Assembly (NCBI GenBank): GCA_029262875.1
Contig: JAJCYO010000101.1
Span: 1 to 35,729, forward strand
DNA from: Flavobacteriales bacterium
Lineage (GTDB): Bacteria > Bacteroidota > Bacteroidia > Flavobacteriales_E > Vicingaceae
Reading direction: 5' to 3'
DNA: 35,729 nucleotides
Shown here piece after piece: positions 1-8,634 of the stretch. The translations under genes were made by a program, and so were the position numbers. The notes beneath the pieces are model-generated. The model did no database searches and was not told where the DNA came from. It saw only the letters and a list, made by a program, of their open reading frames with translations. How positions within the stretch are numbered: the first letter of the stretch is position 1; each line of letters starts with the position of its first letter.

Positions 1-1
1 C

Positions 2-340
2 ATTCATAAAAATGAACAAATACGTTATGTCATTTGTTTAAAGGATACCAAACAAACCATTGGAACCATTGATTTATTTGAATTTGATGCCCAAAACAAA
101 CAGGTTGGAGTAGGTGTGTTAATTGCTGAAACTACTAAAAGAAACAAAGGTTATGCATCTGATGCGTTAGGGCTTATCATTGATTATTGTAGAAATGAAC
201 TTAACGTTGTTAATCTTTTTTGCAACATCATAAAAGATAATGCAGGTAGTATTCGTTTATTTGAAAAATGCGGTTTTCAGTTTGTAGAGGAACGTGTATT
301 GTTTGAAAATGAAGTGAATTATTACGAATTAAGGCTTTAG
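2..340 (+). CDS. GNAT family N-acetyltransferase, 5'-truncated
   Basis: The frame is open from base 2, so the N-terminus lies outside the window and about 112 C-terminal residues are visible. They read as the second half of a GNAT fold of the RimJ/RimL or SpeG type. A beta strand (GVGVLIAE) leads into an acetyl-CoA pyrophosphate loop with the sequence KRNKGYASDAL, a variant of the Q/RxxGxG/A motif. The later segment NAGSIRLFEKCGF is the typical C-terminal helix-strand of the family. The enzyme would acetylate an amine on a protein, amino acid or polyamine, but the substrate cannot be read from this fragment. The stop codon sits one base before the TTG start of the downstream mltG-like gene, so the two are probably co-transcribed. 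Confidence 0.85.
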   Translation: MHKNEQIRYVICLKDTKQTIGTIDLFEFDAQNKQVGVGVLIAETTKRNKGYASDALGLIIDYCRNELNVVNLFCNIIKDNAGSIRLFEKCGFQFVEERVLFENEVNYYELRL

Positions 341-341
341 G

Positions 342-1382
342 TTGTTGAAGAAAATTATCATATCATTTATATTAATAGGTTTGCTTGTAGGTGCTTACAT
401 AGCTTATGATATGTACCAGCAAGTGTATCAACCTAACGTAACGCTTAACAATACCACAGATAAATACTTTTACATATATTCAGATTATCAATTTGATGAT
501 GTGATTCATGACCTCTATGAGAAAGGGTATGTCATTGACCGAGAATCGTTTGAATTTGTAGCAGAGAAAAAGGCAAATTTTAAAAACAACATTCATCCAG
601 GAAGGTATTTATTGGAAGATGGGATGAGTAATAATGAACTGATTGATCTATTGCGTTCAGGAGAATCTGTTCCGGTTAAGGTGACGTTTAACAATGTTAG
701 AACTAAAACCGATTTAGCTGGGAAGATTTCCAAGAACCTGGAATGTGACAGTTTAGAAATCTTAGATTTATTAAATAATAAAGACTTTGTAAGTCAATAC
801 GGTTTTAACCGAATTACCATATTGACTTTATTTCTTCCTAATACTTATCAGTTTAATTGGAGTACAACGGCAGAAGAAGCCATAGAAAGAATGGCAGAAG
901 AATACAAAAAGTTTTGGACGGATGAGCGGAAAGCTAAAGCCAATAAGTTAAACCTCTCACAATCTGAAGTAGCCATATTGGCCTCCATTGTTCAAGCGGA
1001 ACAGTCAGTACACAGTGATGAGCGGCCAAGAGTTGCTGGATTATACATCAACAGGATACGACAAGGAATGTTGTTGCAATCCGATCCAACGATAATCTAT
1101 GGAATAGGAGACTTCAGCATTAGAAGAGTACTCAATAGGCATAAAGATATAGATACGCCATACAATACCTATAAACATACTGGTTTACCACCAGGGCCAA
1201 TAAACTTACCAAGCATAAAATCATTGGATGCGGTGCTGAACTATGAAAGCCATGGTTACATCTACATGTGTGCTAAGGAAGATTTTTCTGGTTACCACAA
1301 TTTTGCTAAAACCTATAGCCAACACTTAGTGTATGCTCGTAAATACCAACGAGAATTGAATAAAAGGAAGATTTATAACTAA
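342..1382 (+). CDS. mltG: Endolytic murein transglycosylase MltG (YceG-like)
   Basis: The 346-residue product is a single-pass inner-membrane protein with a hydrophobic helix at about residues 4-22 and the YceG/MltG domain after it. The family cleaves nascent glycan strands near the inner membrane and so helps set glycan length. The catalytic segment ASIVQAEQ is present, with E220 in the position of the conserved Glu. It is followed by ERPRVAGLYINRIRQGM, LQSDPTIIYG and the late motif YNTYKHTGLPPGPI, all hallmarks of the family. The start is TTG, directly after the acetyltransferase stop. A second TTG follows at once and no ATG fits the signal-anchor. The length matches the usual 330-350 residues. 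Confidence 0.95.
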   Translation: MLKKIIISFILIGLLVGAYIAYDMYQQVYQPNVTLNNTTDKYFYIYSDYQFDDVIHDLYEKGYVIDRESFEFVAEKKANFKNNIHPGRYLLEDGMSNNELIDLLRSGESVPVKVTFNNVRTKTDLAGKISKNLECDSLEILDLLNNKDFVSQYGFNRITILTLFLPNTYQFNWSTTAEEAIERMAEEYKKFWTDERKAKANKLNLSQSEVAILASIVQAEQSVHSDERPRVAGLYINRIRQGMLLQSDPTIIYGIGDFSIRRVLNRHKDIDTPYNTYKHTGLPPGPINLPSIKSLDAVLNYESHGYIYMCAKEDFSGYHNFAKTYSQHLVYARKYQRELNKRKIYN

Positions 1383-1444
1383 CATTTTCACAACCTTTAT
1401 TCGTGTAATACGTATTGTATTTCAATAGTCTAAATCAATACGAT

Positions 1445-2569
1445 ATGAAAAAGATTTCTACCGCTTTATTTTTACTTTTATTTTTAGTCACTACCTACCA
1501 AGCAACAGTTAAAACATCTATAATTGATGGCGATTGGAGTAATCCAGCAACTTGGAACCCAAGCGGAATTCCGTTTGCAGAAGATACCGTTATTATTAAT
1601 TCTCATGTTTTTGCTGACATAAATGTAGATGTTGGCATCAACTGGTTAATTATAAATGCCAATGATTCTTTAACGGGTGATTCTATTTTTGGATTACATG
1701 GTAATTTAAAAGTAGATGGAATTGTTAACCTGAGAGTATTCGTTGTTGGTGATGGTGTAACAACCATTAATAATGGATTGATTAAAGGAGAGATTTATGC
1801 TACAGGAAATATAACCTATGATAATATGGGGGTCATTGAGTCAGATTCATTAAATACGAGTGAAACCCCTTTTGACAATAACGGATTGATTGATAACAAC
1901 ATGCTAACAACGAGTGGTGATTTCAATAACAACAATAACATTTTGGTGGCAGGAAATTTTATACAATCAGGAACATTTGTGAATACTACAGGTTCATTTA
2001 TTAATGCAATACAACAATTGATTGTTTCAGGAAATTTCACCAACCAAATAGGAGGAGTGATGTTAACGGCTAATCTAACAACAAGTAATATGTTAATCAA
2101 TGATGGCGATATTACTTGTGACAATTGGACGAATGGGGGAGGAACAGCTACAGGAACAACCGGTAAGTTCTGTGTTGCACAATGTTTTATAAATAATGCT
2201 TCCATTACTGGGACAGTTGATGTTTGTGATGCAACACCCGTTTTTTTATGCGACTTTAATTTAGGGACAATTGCCGGAACAGTTACGTTTTGTACGGTTT
2301 CTCCTTGCGCTACAACAGTTGGTCTTGCTGAAAATCAGTCGGATGATGATTTTGTTTCAGTTTACCCTAACCCTTCATCGGGGATATTTAATATAGACGT
2401 TAAGAACAATACGTTCAGTGTTCAAGTGATGGATGTAGCTGGGAAAGTAGTGTTAAAGAAAAATAATGCGCATGTAATCGATCTTACACATCAAAATGAG
2501 GGTATTTATTTCTTAACAATAATTTCAGGTGAGAAAGTGGTAAACCAGAAAGTTTTGGTTTCTAGATAA
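1445..2569 (+). CDS. Secreted protein with T9SS type A C-terminal sorting domain
   Basis: The product is about 374 residues. The frame extends upstream to a TTG at 1415, but the ATG at 1445 begins a normal signal peptide (MKKISTALFLLLFLVTTYQA), so I place the start there. The N-terminal part contains GDWSNPATWNPSGIP, a pattern often seen at the head of beta-rich surface proteins of Bacteroidota. The middle is an Asn/Thr-rich, repetitive beta-type region with N-G-G-like turns. Residues from about 306 (VYPNPSSGIFNIDV through GIYFLTI to KVLVSR) form a type A sorting domain, which directs export across the outer membrane by the type IX secretion system and is then usually removed. No catalytic motif is visible, so adhesion or a structural role is only a guess. 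Confidence 0.85.
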   Translation: MKKISTALFLLLFLVTTYQATVKTSIIDGDWSNPATWNPSGIPFAEDTVIINSHVFADINVDVGINWLIINANDSLTGDSIFGLHGNLKVDGIVNLRVFVVGDGVTTINNGLIKGEIYATGNITYDNMGVIESDSLNTSETPFDNNGLIDNNMLTTSGDFNNNNNILVAGNFIQSGTFVNTTGSFINAIQQLIVSGNFTNQIGGVMLTANLTTSNMLINDGDITCDNWTNGGGTATGTTGKFCVAQCFINNASITGTVDVCDATPVFLCDFNLGTIAGTVTFCTVSPCATTVGLAENQSDDDFVSVYPNPSSGIFNIDVKNNTFSVQVMDVAGKVVLKKNNAHVIDLTHQNEGIYFLTIISGEKVVNQKVLVSR

Positions 2570-2570
2570 G

Positions 2571-3089
2571 CTAATTCAAATACTTCTGATCCAACACATT
2601 GATATGATGTATTTCGTGTCCAGCAATAATAAAACCAATAGCCAGTACCGTTAGCTTATTGTTATTAGCGGTTCCTTCTCGCTCTAACATTTCAGGCGTA
2701 AAGCTGTTAAAAAGAGCGATGGTCCCTTGTCTTACTAAGTTGTACTCTTTGCATATGTCACACAATTTACGACCATTTGCTGCAGAATTTTCTACGTAGC
2801 TGTCATGATCATACCCTGGTAAATCTGTTATGTCATTTCTTGCTATTCGTAATGCTCGGTTGCAAAAAATACGTTCCATGTCTATCAAGTGAACCAATAG
2901 TTCTTTAATTGACCATTTCCCAGCATCATAAGCATAATTACCTTGTTCCTCGGTTATTAAATCTAAAAATTCGTTGGTTCTTTTGTGTGTGTGTTCAAGA
3001 GCGCCTATCACATCTTCATGATCTTCGACCATACCGATGTAGTATTGAAAGTAATCTGCAAAGTTGTGTGTGGCAAGTGCTTCTTTCAT
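2571..3089 (-). CDS. DinB family protein
   Basis: The 172-residue protein has the DinB/YfiT four-helix fold. The three expected metal-binding histidines are visible: H67 in LLVHLIDMER, and H158 and H162 in AGHEIHHIN. The family includes metal-dependent thiol transferases such as bacillithiol or mycothiol S-transferases and many members of unknown role, so the substrate is open. The frame runs back to 3185, but the extra 32 residues are Leu/Ile/Lys-rich, AT-driven sequence. They would overlap the start of the divergent phosphomutase gene, so I choose the ATG at 3089 (MKEALATHNF). It converges on the T9SS type A gene with a one-base gap. Confidence 0.85.
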   Translation of the reverse strand: MKEALATHNFADYFQYYIGMVEDHEDVIGALEHTHKRTNEFLDLITEEQGNYAYDAGKWSIKELLVHLIDMERIFCNRALRIARNDITDLPGYDHDSYVENSAANGRKLCDICKEYNLVRQGTIALFNSFTPEMLEREGTANNNKLTVLAIGFIIAGHEIHHINVLDQKYLN

Positions 3090-3165
3090 AACAAGTAGAT
3101 GTTTGATTTCTCTCAAAATTATTAAATAATTAAATAGATAAAGCTTAATTTTATCATCTTTCAAA

Positions 3166-3173
3166 CAAAGATA
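3166..3173 (-). promoter_or_regulatory. Possible TAnnTTTG promoter element for the DinB gene
   Basis: Read on the minus strand this is TATCTTTG, a match to the Bacteroidota -7 consensus TAnnTTTG. It lies about 77 bases upstream of the DinB ATG and touches the start codon of the divergent phosphomutase gene. No TTG is seen at the expected -33 distance, so support is weak. Confidence 0.35.
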
Positions 3174-4588
3174 TGAACATGACAAAAATAAAATTTGGTA
3201 CTGACGGATGGAGAGCCATTATAGCTAAAGAATTTACGGTAGACAATGTAGCAAGAGTTACATCTGGAGCAACTGAATGGTTGAAACAAAATTTTGACAA
3301 CCCATCTGTAGTGGTTGGTCACGATTGCAGGTATGCAGGAGAGTTGTTTGCAGAAACAACTGCTAAGGTATTTGCCAATGCCGGTATTAAAGTATTGTTA
3401 GCAAAAGGACCCGTTTCAACACCAATGGTTTCATTGGGAACGTTAAAGAGTAATGCTTCTTTAGGAATAGTCTTGACTGCCTCACACAATCCACCAAGCT
3501 ACAATGGTTATAAATTAAAGGGACATTTCGGAGGGCCATTATTGCCAAAAGAAATTCAGGAAGTAGAAGATTTAATTCCAGATGAAAATACTGTGGATAT
3601 AGATAGTTTAGAGCTGGAAGACTTAATTGCTAAAGGACTGGTTGAATATATAGATTTGGAAACAATGTACGTGGATCATGTTGAAGCAAACTTTGACATG
3701 GAGTCCATTAGAAATTCAAAAATGAATTTTGCATATGATGCCATGTTCGGTTCAGGGCAAGATGTTATGAGAAGGTTGCTACCAGAAATTGATTTCTTGC
3801 ATTGTGAGCACAATCCTGGATTTAATGGAACAGCACCAGAACCAATTCACCGGAACTTGGGAGCGTTTTCCGAGATGATAAAAATGGCTGAAGGTCAAAT
3901 TGATTGTGGGCTGGCAACAGATGGAGATGCAGACAGAATTGGATTATACGATAGCAGTGGTGAATTTGTAGATTCTCATCATATTATTTTATTGTTGATT
4001 AAGTACTTGGTAGAAGAAAAGAAATACTCAGGAAAAGTGGTTAATGCTTTTTCAGTAACACCAAAGGTTAAGAAAATGTGCGACCATTATGGGTTAGAAT
4101 ATCAAGTAACCCAAATAGGTTTTAAACATATAGCAGGAATTATGTTGTCAGATGACGTGTTGTTAGGGGGAGAGGAGTCTGGTGGTATTGCAACTAAAGG
4201 GCATATCCCTGAACGCGATGGAATATGGATGGGGTTGATTATTTGGGAGTACATGGTTAAATCTGGTAAAACTTTGGAGGATTTGATCGAGGGTGTTTAT
4301 GAGATTGTTGGAGCATTCAAATTCGAAAGAATAGACATGCATTTAAAAGAAGAAGAAAAGCTAAGCATTGTAGCCAATTGTGAGGCTGATAATTATAAGA
4401 ATTTTGGCGATTTAGAAGTTAGAAGGCTGGAAACAGTTGATGGATTCAAATACTTTTTTGACAATGATGAATGGGTAATGATTCGAGCTTCAGGTACTGA
4501 ACCAGTTTTAAGAACTTACGCAGAGTCTGCTACAACAGAAGGAGCATTTAAAGTGCTTGAAAAAACTCACGCAGAGTTCAAAAAGTAA
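3173..4588 (+). CDS. Phosphoglucomutase/phosphomannomutase family protein
   Basis: This 471-residue enzyme belongs to the alpha-D-phosphohexomutase superfamily, which interconverts sugar 6-phosphates and 1-phosphates through a phosphoserine. The phosphoserine loop TASHNP places the active Ser at residue 104. The Mg-binding loop DGDADR has Asp at 250, 252 and 254. The sugar-specificity loop GGEESGG has E334, E335 and S336, and the C-terminal phosphate-binding loop is RASGTEP. The GEESGG form suits glucose or mannose phosphate more than glucosamine phosphate. An in-frame ATG at 3179 is an equally good start. The next gene begins 4 bases after the stop. In this context it would plausibly feed hexose-1-phosphate into NDP-sugar synthesis, but it could equally be the general cellular enzyme. 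Confidence 0.93.
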   Translation: MNMTKIKFGTDGWRAIIAKEFTVDNVARVTSGATEWLKQNFDNPSVVVGHDCRYAGELFAETTAKVFANAGIKVLLAKGPVSTPMVSLGTLKSNASLGIVLTASHNPPSYNGYKLKGHFGGPLLPKEIQEVEDLIPDENTVDIDSLELEDLIAKGLVEYIDLETMYVDHVEANFDMESIRNSKMNFAYDAMFGSGQDVMRRLLPEIDFLHCEHNPGFNGTAPEPIHRNLGAFSEMIKMAEGQIDCGLATDGDADRIGLYDSSGEFVDSHHIILLLIKYLVEEKKYSGKVVNAFSVTPKVKKMCDHYGLEYQVTQIGFKHIAGIMLSDDVLLGGEESGGIATKGHIPERDGIWMGLIIWEYMVKSGKTLEDLIEGVYEIVGAFKFERIDMHLKEEEKLSIVANCEADNYKNFGDLEVRRLETVDGFKYFFDNDEWVMIRASGTEPVLRTYAESATTEGAFKVLEKTHAEFKK

Positions 4589-4592
4589 TACA

Positions 4593-6014
4593 ATGAGCAA
4601 GGGCGCTGTAGAGCATAGTTTTTTAAAATCAGCGTTAACGCTGGAAAACCCATTCCTTTCTACGGAAGGTTTTATGGAGTGGTTGGCAGCAAAAAAGGCT
4701 AACGTCAACCATAAGGTTACCCCAATTAAGTTTTCTGAAATGAACCATTGGGGGTTCAATGAAACGACTGGAAATTTAGAACATGACTCAGGCAAATTCT
4801 TTTCTATAGAAGGAGTTAAAGTGAAAACCAACTGGGGAAATGTTTCCGAATGGTCACAGCCAATTATCAATCAACCGGAAATAGGTTTTTTAGGAATCAT
4901 TACGAAGAAGATTGATGGGGTTTTATACTTCTTAATGCAGGCTAAAATTGAACCAGGAAACATTAATGCAGTTCAACTTTCACCAACCCTGCAGGCTACA
5001 AAGAGTAATTATACTCAAGTTCATCAAGGAACTGCACCGCTTTACTTAGAATATTTTATAAATGATAGAGCAGATGTTACCGTGTTGTTAGATCAATTGC
5101 AGTCAGAACAAGGAGCTCGATTCTTAAAGAAAAGAAATAGAAACATCATTATAGAAGTAAGTAGTAATGTTGAAGTAAAAGAAGATTTTTGTTGGCTAAC
5201 CTTAGGGCAAATTAAACAACTACTAACACATGATAATGTGATTAATATGGATACCCGGACTGTTATTTCTGGTATTCCTTTTGGAGATTTAGATACGCTA
5301 AGTGCTATAAACGATGTAACCCAGTCTGACCATGAACAAGCATTGTTGAAATCAGAGTTAGATGATAGCAACGCGTTACACAGTATAGAAGCGATTATTT
5401 CATGGATTACGAAGCATAAATCTTTTGCTGAATTGGATGTTCAAAATATCCCATTGAACAGTATTTCCGATTGGCACAAAGATGATACTTCACTTTATCA
5501 CCAAGACCATAAGTATTTTTCTGTAATTGCCGTAAAAGCAGAAATAGGAAACCGTGAAGTACACAATTGGACACAACCTTTAGTAAAGTCTGCTCAAGAA
5601 GGTGTTATTGCTTTTATCATTAAAAAAATTAATGGAACGATCCACTTTTTGGTACAAGCCAAATTGGAAAGTGGAAATTTTGATATTATAGAATTGGCAC
5701 CAACAGTTCAGTGCTTAACCGGAAATTACCGTAAAGGAGAAAACGAGTATGAAGTCGATTTTATTGATTACGTGTTAAACCCCGAATCAAAAAATGCAAC
5801 TGTTCGTTATGCTACTTTTCAGTCGGAAGAAGGCGGACGATTCTTTAAGGAACAGAACAAAAATATGATTATTGAAGTAGGAGATGAGTTTGATGTAACC
5901 GTTCCTGATAAGTATATTTGGATGACTTTAAATCAAATTAAAACATTTATTAAGTTTAATAATTACCTTAACATCCAGTCGAGAAGTTTATTGTCAGCTG
6001 TAAAGTTTGTTTAA
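4593..6014 (+). CDS. NDP-hexose 2,3-dehydratase family protein (EvaA/TylX3-like)
   Basis: The 473-residue product matches the NDP-hexose 2,3-dehydratase family, known from 2,6-dideoxysugar pathways of macrolide and glycopeptide producers. It consists of two homologous halves. The first has WSQPIINQPEIGFLG, YFLMQAKIEPGN and LSPTLQATKSNY. The second has WTQPLVKSAQEGVIAF, HFLVQAKLESGN and LAPTVQCLTGNY. Characterised members remove water from NDP-4-keto-6-deoxyglucose, giving an unstable 3,4-diketo-2,6-dideoxy sugar that a 3-ketoreductase must capture. The start is set at the ATG at 4593; an upstream TTG at 4557 would lie inside the phosphomutase gene. The stop codon abuts the ATG of the following oxidoreductase (TAAATG), consistent with coupled translation. 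Confidence 0.92.
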   Translation: MSKGAVEHSFLKSALTLENPFLSTEGFMEWLAAKKANVNHKVTPIKFSEMNHWGFNETTGNLEHDSGKFFSIEGVKVKTNWGNVSEWSQPIINQPEIGFLGIITKKIDGVLYFLMQAKIEPGNINAVQLSPTLQATKSNYTQVHQGTAPLYLEYFINDRADVTVLLDQLQSEQGARFLKKRNRNIIIEVSSNVEVKEDFCWLTLGQIKQLLTHDNVINMDTRTVISGIPFGDLDTLSAINDVTQSDHEQALLKSELDDSNALHSIEAIISWITKHKSFAELDVQNIPLNSISDWHKDDTSLYHQDHKYFSVIAVKAEIGNREVHNWTQPLVKSAQEGVIAFIIKKINGTIHFLVQAKLESGNFDIIELAPTVQCLTGNYRKGENEYEVDFIDYVLNPESKNATVRYATFQSEEGGRFFKEQNKNMIIEVGDEFDVTVPDKYIWMTLNQIKTFIKFNNYLNIQSRSLLSAVKFV

Positions 6015-6980
6015 ATGAGTAAATTAAGAATAGGAGTTTTAGGTTGTGCCAACATTGCAAAACGCAGTGTAATTCCTGCTATTAAAAGTATAGCTGATTT
6101 TGAATTAGTAGCGATAGCGAGTAGATCCAAAGCAAAAGCAGAAGAATTTGCTACAGCGTTTAATTGTGAGGCGATAGAAGGGTATCAGAACTTAATAGAT
6201 AGAACGGATATTGATGCCATTTATATGCCATTACCAACAGGCTTGCACGAAGAATGGGTAATAAAAGCATTAGAAGCTGGAAAACACATTCACATTGAAA
6301 AATCGTTGGCAATGGATTATGATTCAGCACACAGAATGGTTGATTTGGCACGTCAAAAAGAATTGTTGATTATGGAAAACTTTATGTTCCTATACCACAA
6401 ACAACACCAATTTGTTCAAAATTTAATTGACAAAGGAGAGATAGGAGAAGTTAGGTGTTTTAGAAGTTCTTTTGGTTTTCCTCCGTTAGACTTAGATAAC
6501 TTTAGGTACAACAAAGCATTAGGAGGAGGAGCATTGTTAGATGCTGCAGCCTATACAGTTAGAGCTTCACAGCTATTTTTAGGAAACGACATATGGGTAG
6601 AAGCGGCAACCTTGAATAAGATGAATACTGAAGTAGACCTGTTTGGAGGAGCATATTTAAAAACAGAAAATGGATTGTTTGCAGAAGTCGCTTTTGGATT
6701 TGATAACTTTTACCAATGTAATTATGAAGTATGGGGAAGTAAAGGTAAGATTATTGCCAATAGAGCATTTACGCCTGGAGCTGAATTTAAACCAACCATA
6801 ACAGTAGAACAACAAGGTGAAGTTTTTACACATGAAATTGATGCAGAGAATCATTTCATTAACATTTTAAATGAATTTAAACGTTGTGTAATAGAAAATG
6901 ATGTTGAAACTAAATACGAAGAGATTTTAAATCAAAGTAGATTATTACAAGAACTTAAAGATAAAAGCAAAAATGACTGA
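6015..6980 (+). CDS. Gfo/Idh/MocA family oxidoreductase, candidate NDP-hexose 3-ketoreductase
   Basis: The 321-residue protein has an N-terminal Rossmann domain (IGVLGCANIAK) and the C-terminal alpha/beta domain of the Gfo/Idh/MocA family (GGGALLDAAAYTVRAS). The catalytic Lys is K96, in IEKSLAMDY; the usual EKP motif has Ser for Pro here. Tyr180 in DAAAY matches the second catalytic residue known in sugar 3-ketoreductases such as KijD10. Enzymes of this family act directly after the 2,3-dehydratase in dideoxysugar pathways. Because the two genes abut, I infer 3-keto reduction, most likely with NADPH. The reading frame overlaps the start of the methyltransferase by 8 bases. A different dehydrogenase role on another sugar cannot be excluded. 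Confidence 0.9.
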   Translation: MSKLRIGVLGCANIAKRSVIPAIKSIADFELVAIASRSKAKAEEFATAFNCEAIEGYQNLIDRTDIDAIYMPLPTGLHEEWVIKALEAGKHIHIEKSLAMDYDSAHRMVDLARQKELLIMENFMFLYHKQHQFVQNLIDKGEIGEVRCFRSSFGFPPLDLDNFRYNKALGGGALLDAAAYTVRASQLFLGNDIWVEAATLNKMNTEVDLFGGAYLKTENGLFAEVAFGFDNFYQCNYEVWGSKGKIIANRAFTPGAEFKPTITVEQQGEVFTHEIDAENHFINILNEFKRCVIENDVETKYEEILNQSRLLQELKDKSKND

Positions 6981-7677
6981 GGAAAGGGATTTTGACAATT
7001 TTGATGAACATGCCCAAAACTACCGTGATACGCATAACAAGGTGGTGGAGATGAGTGGTGCTGATAGTGACTACTTTAGCGAATACAAGGTTGTCGAATT
7101 GTTAAAATTTGAAAACCCAAAGCAAACCATGCGTGTATTAGATTTCGGTTGTGGAGATGGCAATAGTTCTATTTATATCAGAAAGCACTTTCCCAATACC
7201 AGTATCTTTGGAATTGATGTTTCTGATGCAAGCGTTAAATTAGCAAATGAAAAAGGCATTACTAATGCTATATTTAAAGCATTTGATGGCGCTAAACTTC
7301 CTTTTGAAGATGAGGAGTTTGATTTGGTATTTACCTCTATGGTATTTCATCATATAGAACATAAATTGCATGATGGAGTCTTAAAAGAAATTTACAGAAC
7401 ATTAAAAAAGGGAGGGAGGTTTTACAATTTTGAACATAACCCTAATAACCCATTAACAAGAAAGGTAGTTAGGGAATGTGAGTTTGATGAAGACGCGGTA
7501 TTACTAAAGCCTTCTTACAATAAAGAAGTAACCAATAAAAGTGGTTTAAAAACAAAGAAGTTAAACTACACCTTGTTTTTTCCTAGGCACAAACTTTTTA
7601 AAATTTTCCTTGGATTAGAAAAAATATTAACTTGGTGTCCAATTGGAGCACAATATTACATTAGGGCCATAAAATAA
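6973..7677 (+). CDS. Class I SAM-dependent methyltransferase
   Basis: The 234-residue enzyme has a standard class I SAM fold. Motif I is LDFGCGDGN, starting near residue 56. The acidic end of strand 2 is GIDVSDAS. A post-motif segment FTSMVFHHIE and the glycine-rich KKGGRFYNFEHNP follow. The fold identifies a small-molecule methyltransferase of the UbiE/Methyltransf_11 type but not its acceptor. It overlaps the oxidoreductase by 8 bases and precedes a lipid-carrier glycosyltransferase, so methylation of the sugar or of the lipid-linked product is a reasonable inference. O-methylation would be chemically similar to the tailoring seen on many dideoxysugars. Confidence 0.88.
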   Translation: MTEERDFDNFDEHAQNYRDTHNKVVEMSGADSDYFSEYKVVELLKFENPKQTMRVLDFGCGDGNSSIYIRKHFPNTSIFGIDVSDASVKLANEKGITNAIFKAFDGAKLPFEDEEFDLVFTSMVFHHIEHKLHDGVLKEIYRTLKKGGRFYNFEHNPNNPLTRKVVRECEFDEDAVLLKPSYNKEVTNKSGLKTKKLNYTLFFPRHKLFKIFLGLEKILTWCPIGAQYYIRAIK

Positions 7678-7693
7678 GCTTGATAATTTAAGT

Positions 7694-8626
7694 ATGAATA
7701 ACGAAGTAGTAGAAATATCAATAGTTAGTCCAGTTTATAGAGCAGAAAGCCTTGTTGATAAGCTAATAGAACGAATAACCAATTCAGTTTCTAAGTTAAC
7801 TGATAGCTATGAAATCATCTTGGTAGAAGATTGTGGACCTGATAATTCTTGGAAAAAAATTCAGGAGAACTGTGCAAAATATACAACTGTAAAAGGCATC
7901 AAGTTAAGCCGTAATTACGGACAACAACATGCGATACAAGCTGGTCTGGATGCCAGTACTGGTAAGTACATCATTACCATGGATTGCGACTTACAAGATC
8001 AACCAGAAGAAATAGAAAAGTTATTGGCCAAATCAAAAGAAGGTTATGAAATTGTTGTTGCTAGCCGTAAAAACAGACAAGATGATTTCTTCAAGAAGAC
8101 TTTCTCAAGAATGTTTTATTCAACCTTAGGTTATTTAACAGAAACCAAACAAGATCGGACAGTGGCTAATTTTGTGGTTTACCATAGAAAGGCAGTAAAC
8201 GCTATGGCAAGTTTAAAAGATCACAACAGGTACTACCCAATGTTGCAGCAAATGGTAGGATTTAATTATGCTAAAGTAGCAATTGAACATGCAGAAAGAG
8301 AGGATGGAAAATCATCCTACTCTTATAAGAAACGTTTGAAATTAGCTATAGACACTATTTTAACGTTCTCAGATAAACCCTTGCGTTTAACAGTTAAATT
8401 TGGTGTTTTCTTGTCATTTTTATCAATATGCGCTGCTATGGCGATGGTTGTTTTGTACGTTTTTAGTGATGTAAAAGCAGATGGATGGGCGAGTTTAGCA
8501 TTGTTGGTTAGTTTTTTCTCTGGGATTATCATTTCCGTTTTAGGAATGGTAGGCTTATATGTTGGTAGAACATTTGAAAGTGTTAAGCATAGACCAACCT
8601 ACATTGTACAAGAGAAGCTAAATTAA
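7694..8626 (+). CDS. GT2 glycosyltransferase, polyprenyl-phosphate type (DPM1/GtrB/ArnC-like)
   Basis: The 310-residue protein starts with a GT2 domain (ISIVSPVYRAES) containing the nucleotide-sugar/metal motif D97-C-D99 in MDCDLQDQPEE. It ends with two transmembrane helices between roughly residues 235 and 293 and the conserved tail FESVKHRPTYIVQEK. This architecture is that of enzymes that transfer a sugar from an NDP donor to polyprenyl phosphate on the cytoplasmic face of the inner membrane. Such carriers then feed GT-C enzymes on the other side. A GT-C-like gene lies two genes downstream in the same unit. Which sugar is loaded cannot be read from sequence; the neighbours suggest a 2-deoxysugar. 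Confidence 0.92.
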   Translation: MNNEVVEISIVSPVYRAESLVDKLIERITNSVSKLTDSYEIILVEDCGPDNSWKKIQENCAKYTTVKGIKLSRNYGQQHAIQAGLDASTGKYIITMDCDLQDQPEEIEKLLAKSKEGYEIVVASRKNRQDDFFKKTFSRMFYSTLGYLTETKQDRTVANFVVYHRKAVNAMASLKDHNRYYPMLQQMVGFNYAKVAIEHAEREDGKSSYSYKKRLKLAIDTILTFSDKPLRLTVKFGVFLSFLSICAAMAMVVLYVFSDVKADGWASLALLVSFFSGIIISVLGMVGLYVGRTFESVKHRPTYIVQEKLN

Positions 8627-8634
8627 TTCAGGCC

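Noticed and set aside
1816-2205. A 129-codon open frame antisense to the T9SS type A protein
   Set aside because: The opposite strand encodes a protein with signal peptide and sorting domain. The antisense product has no recognisable pattern.
3090-3185. N-terminal extension of the DinB protein to 3185
   Set aside because: The extra residues come from AT-rich promoter sequence and overlap the divergent gene. The family start fits ATG 3089.
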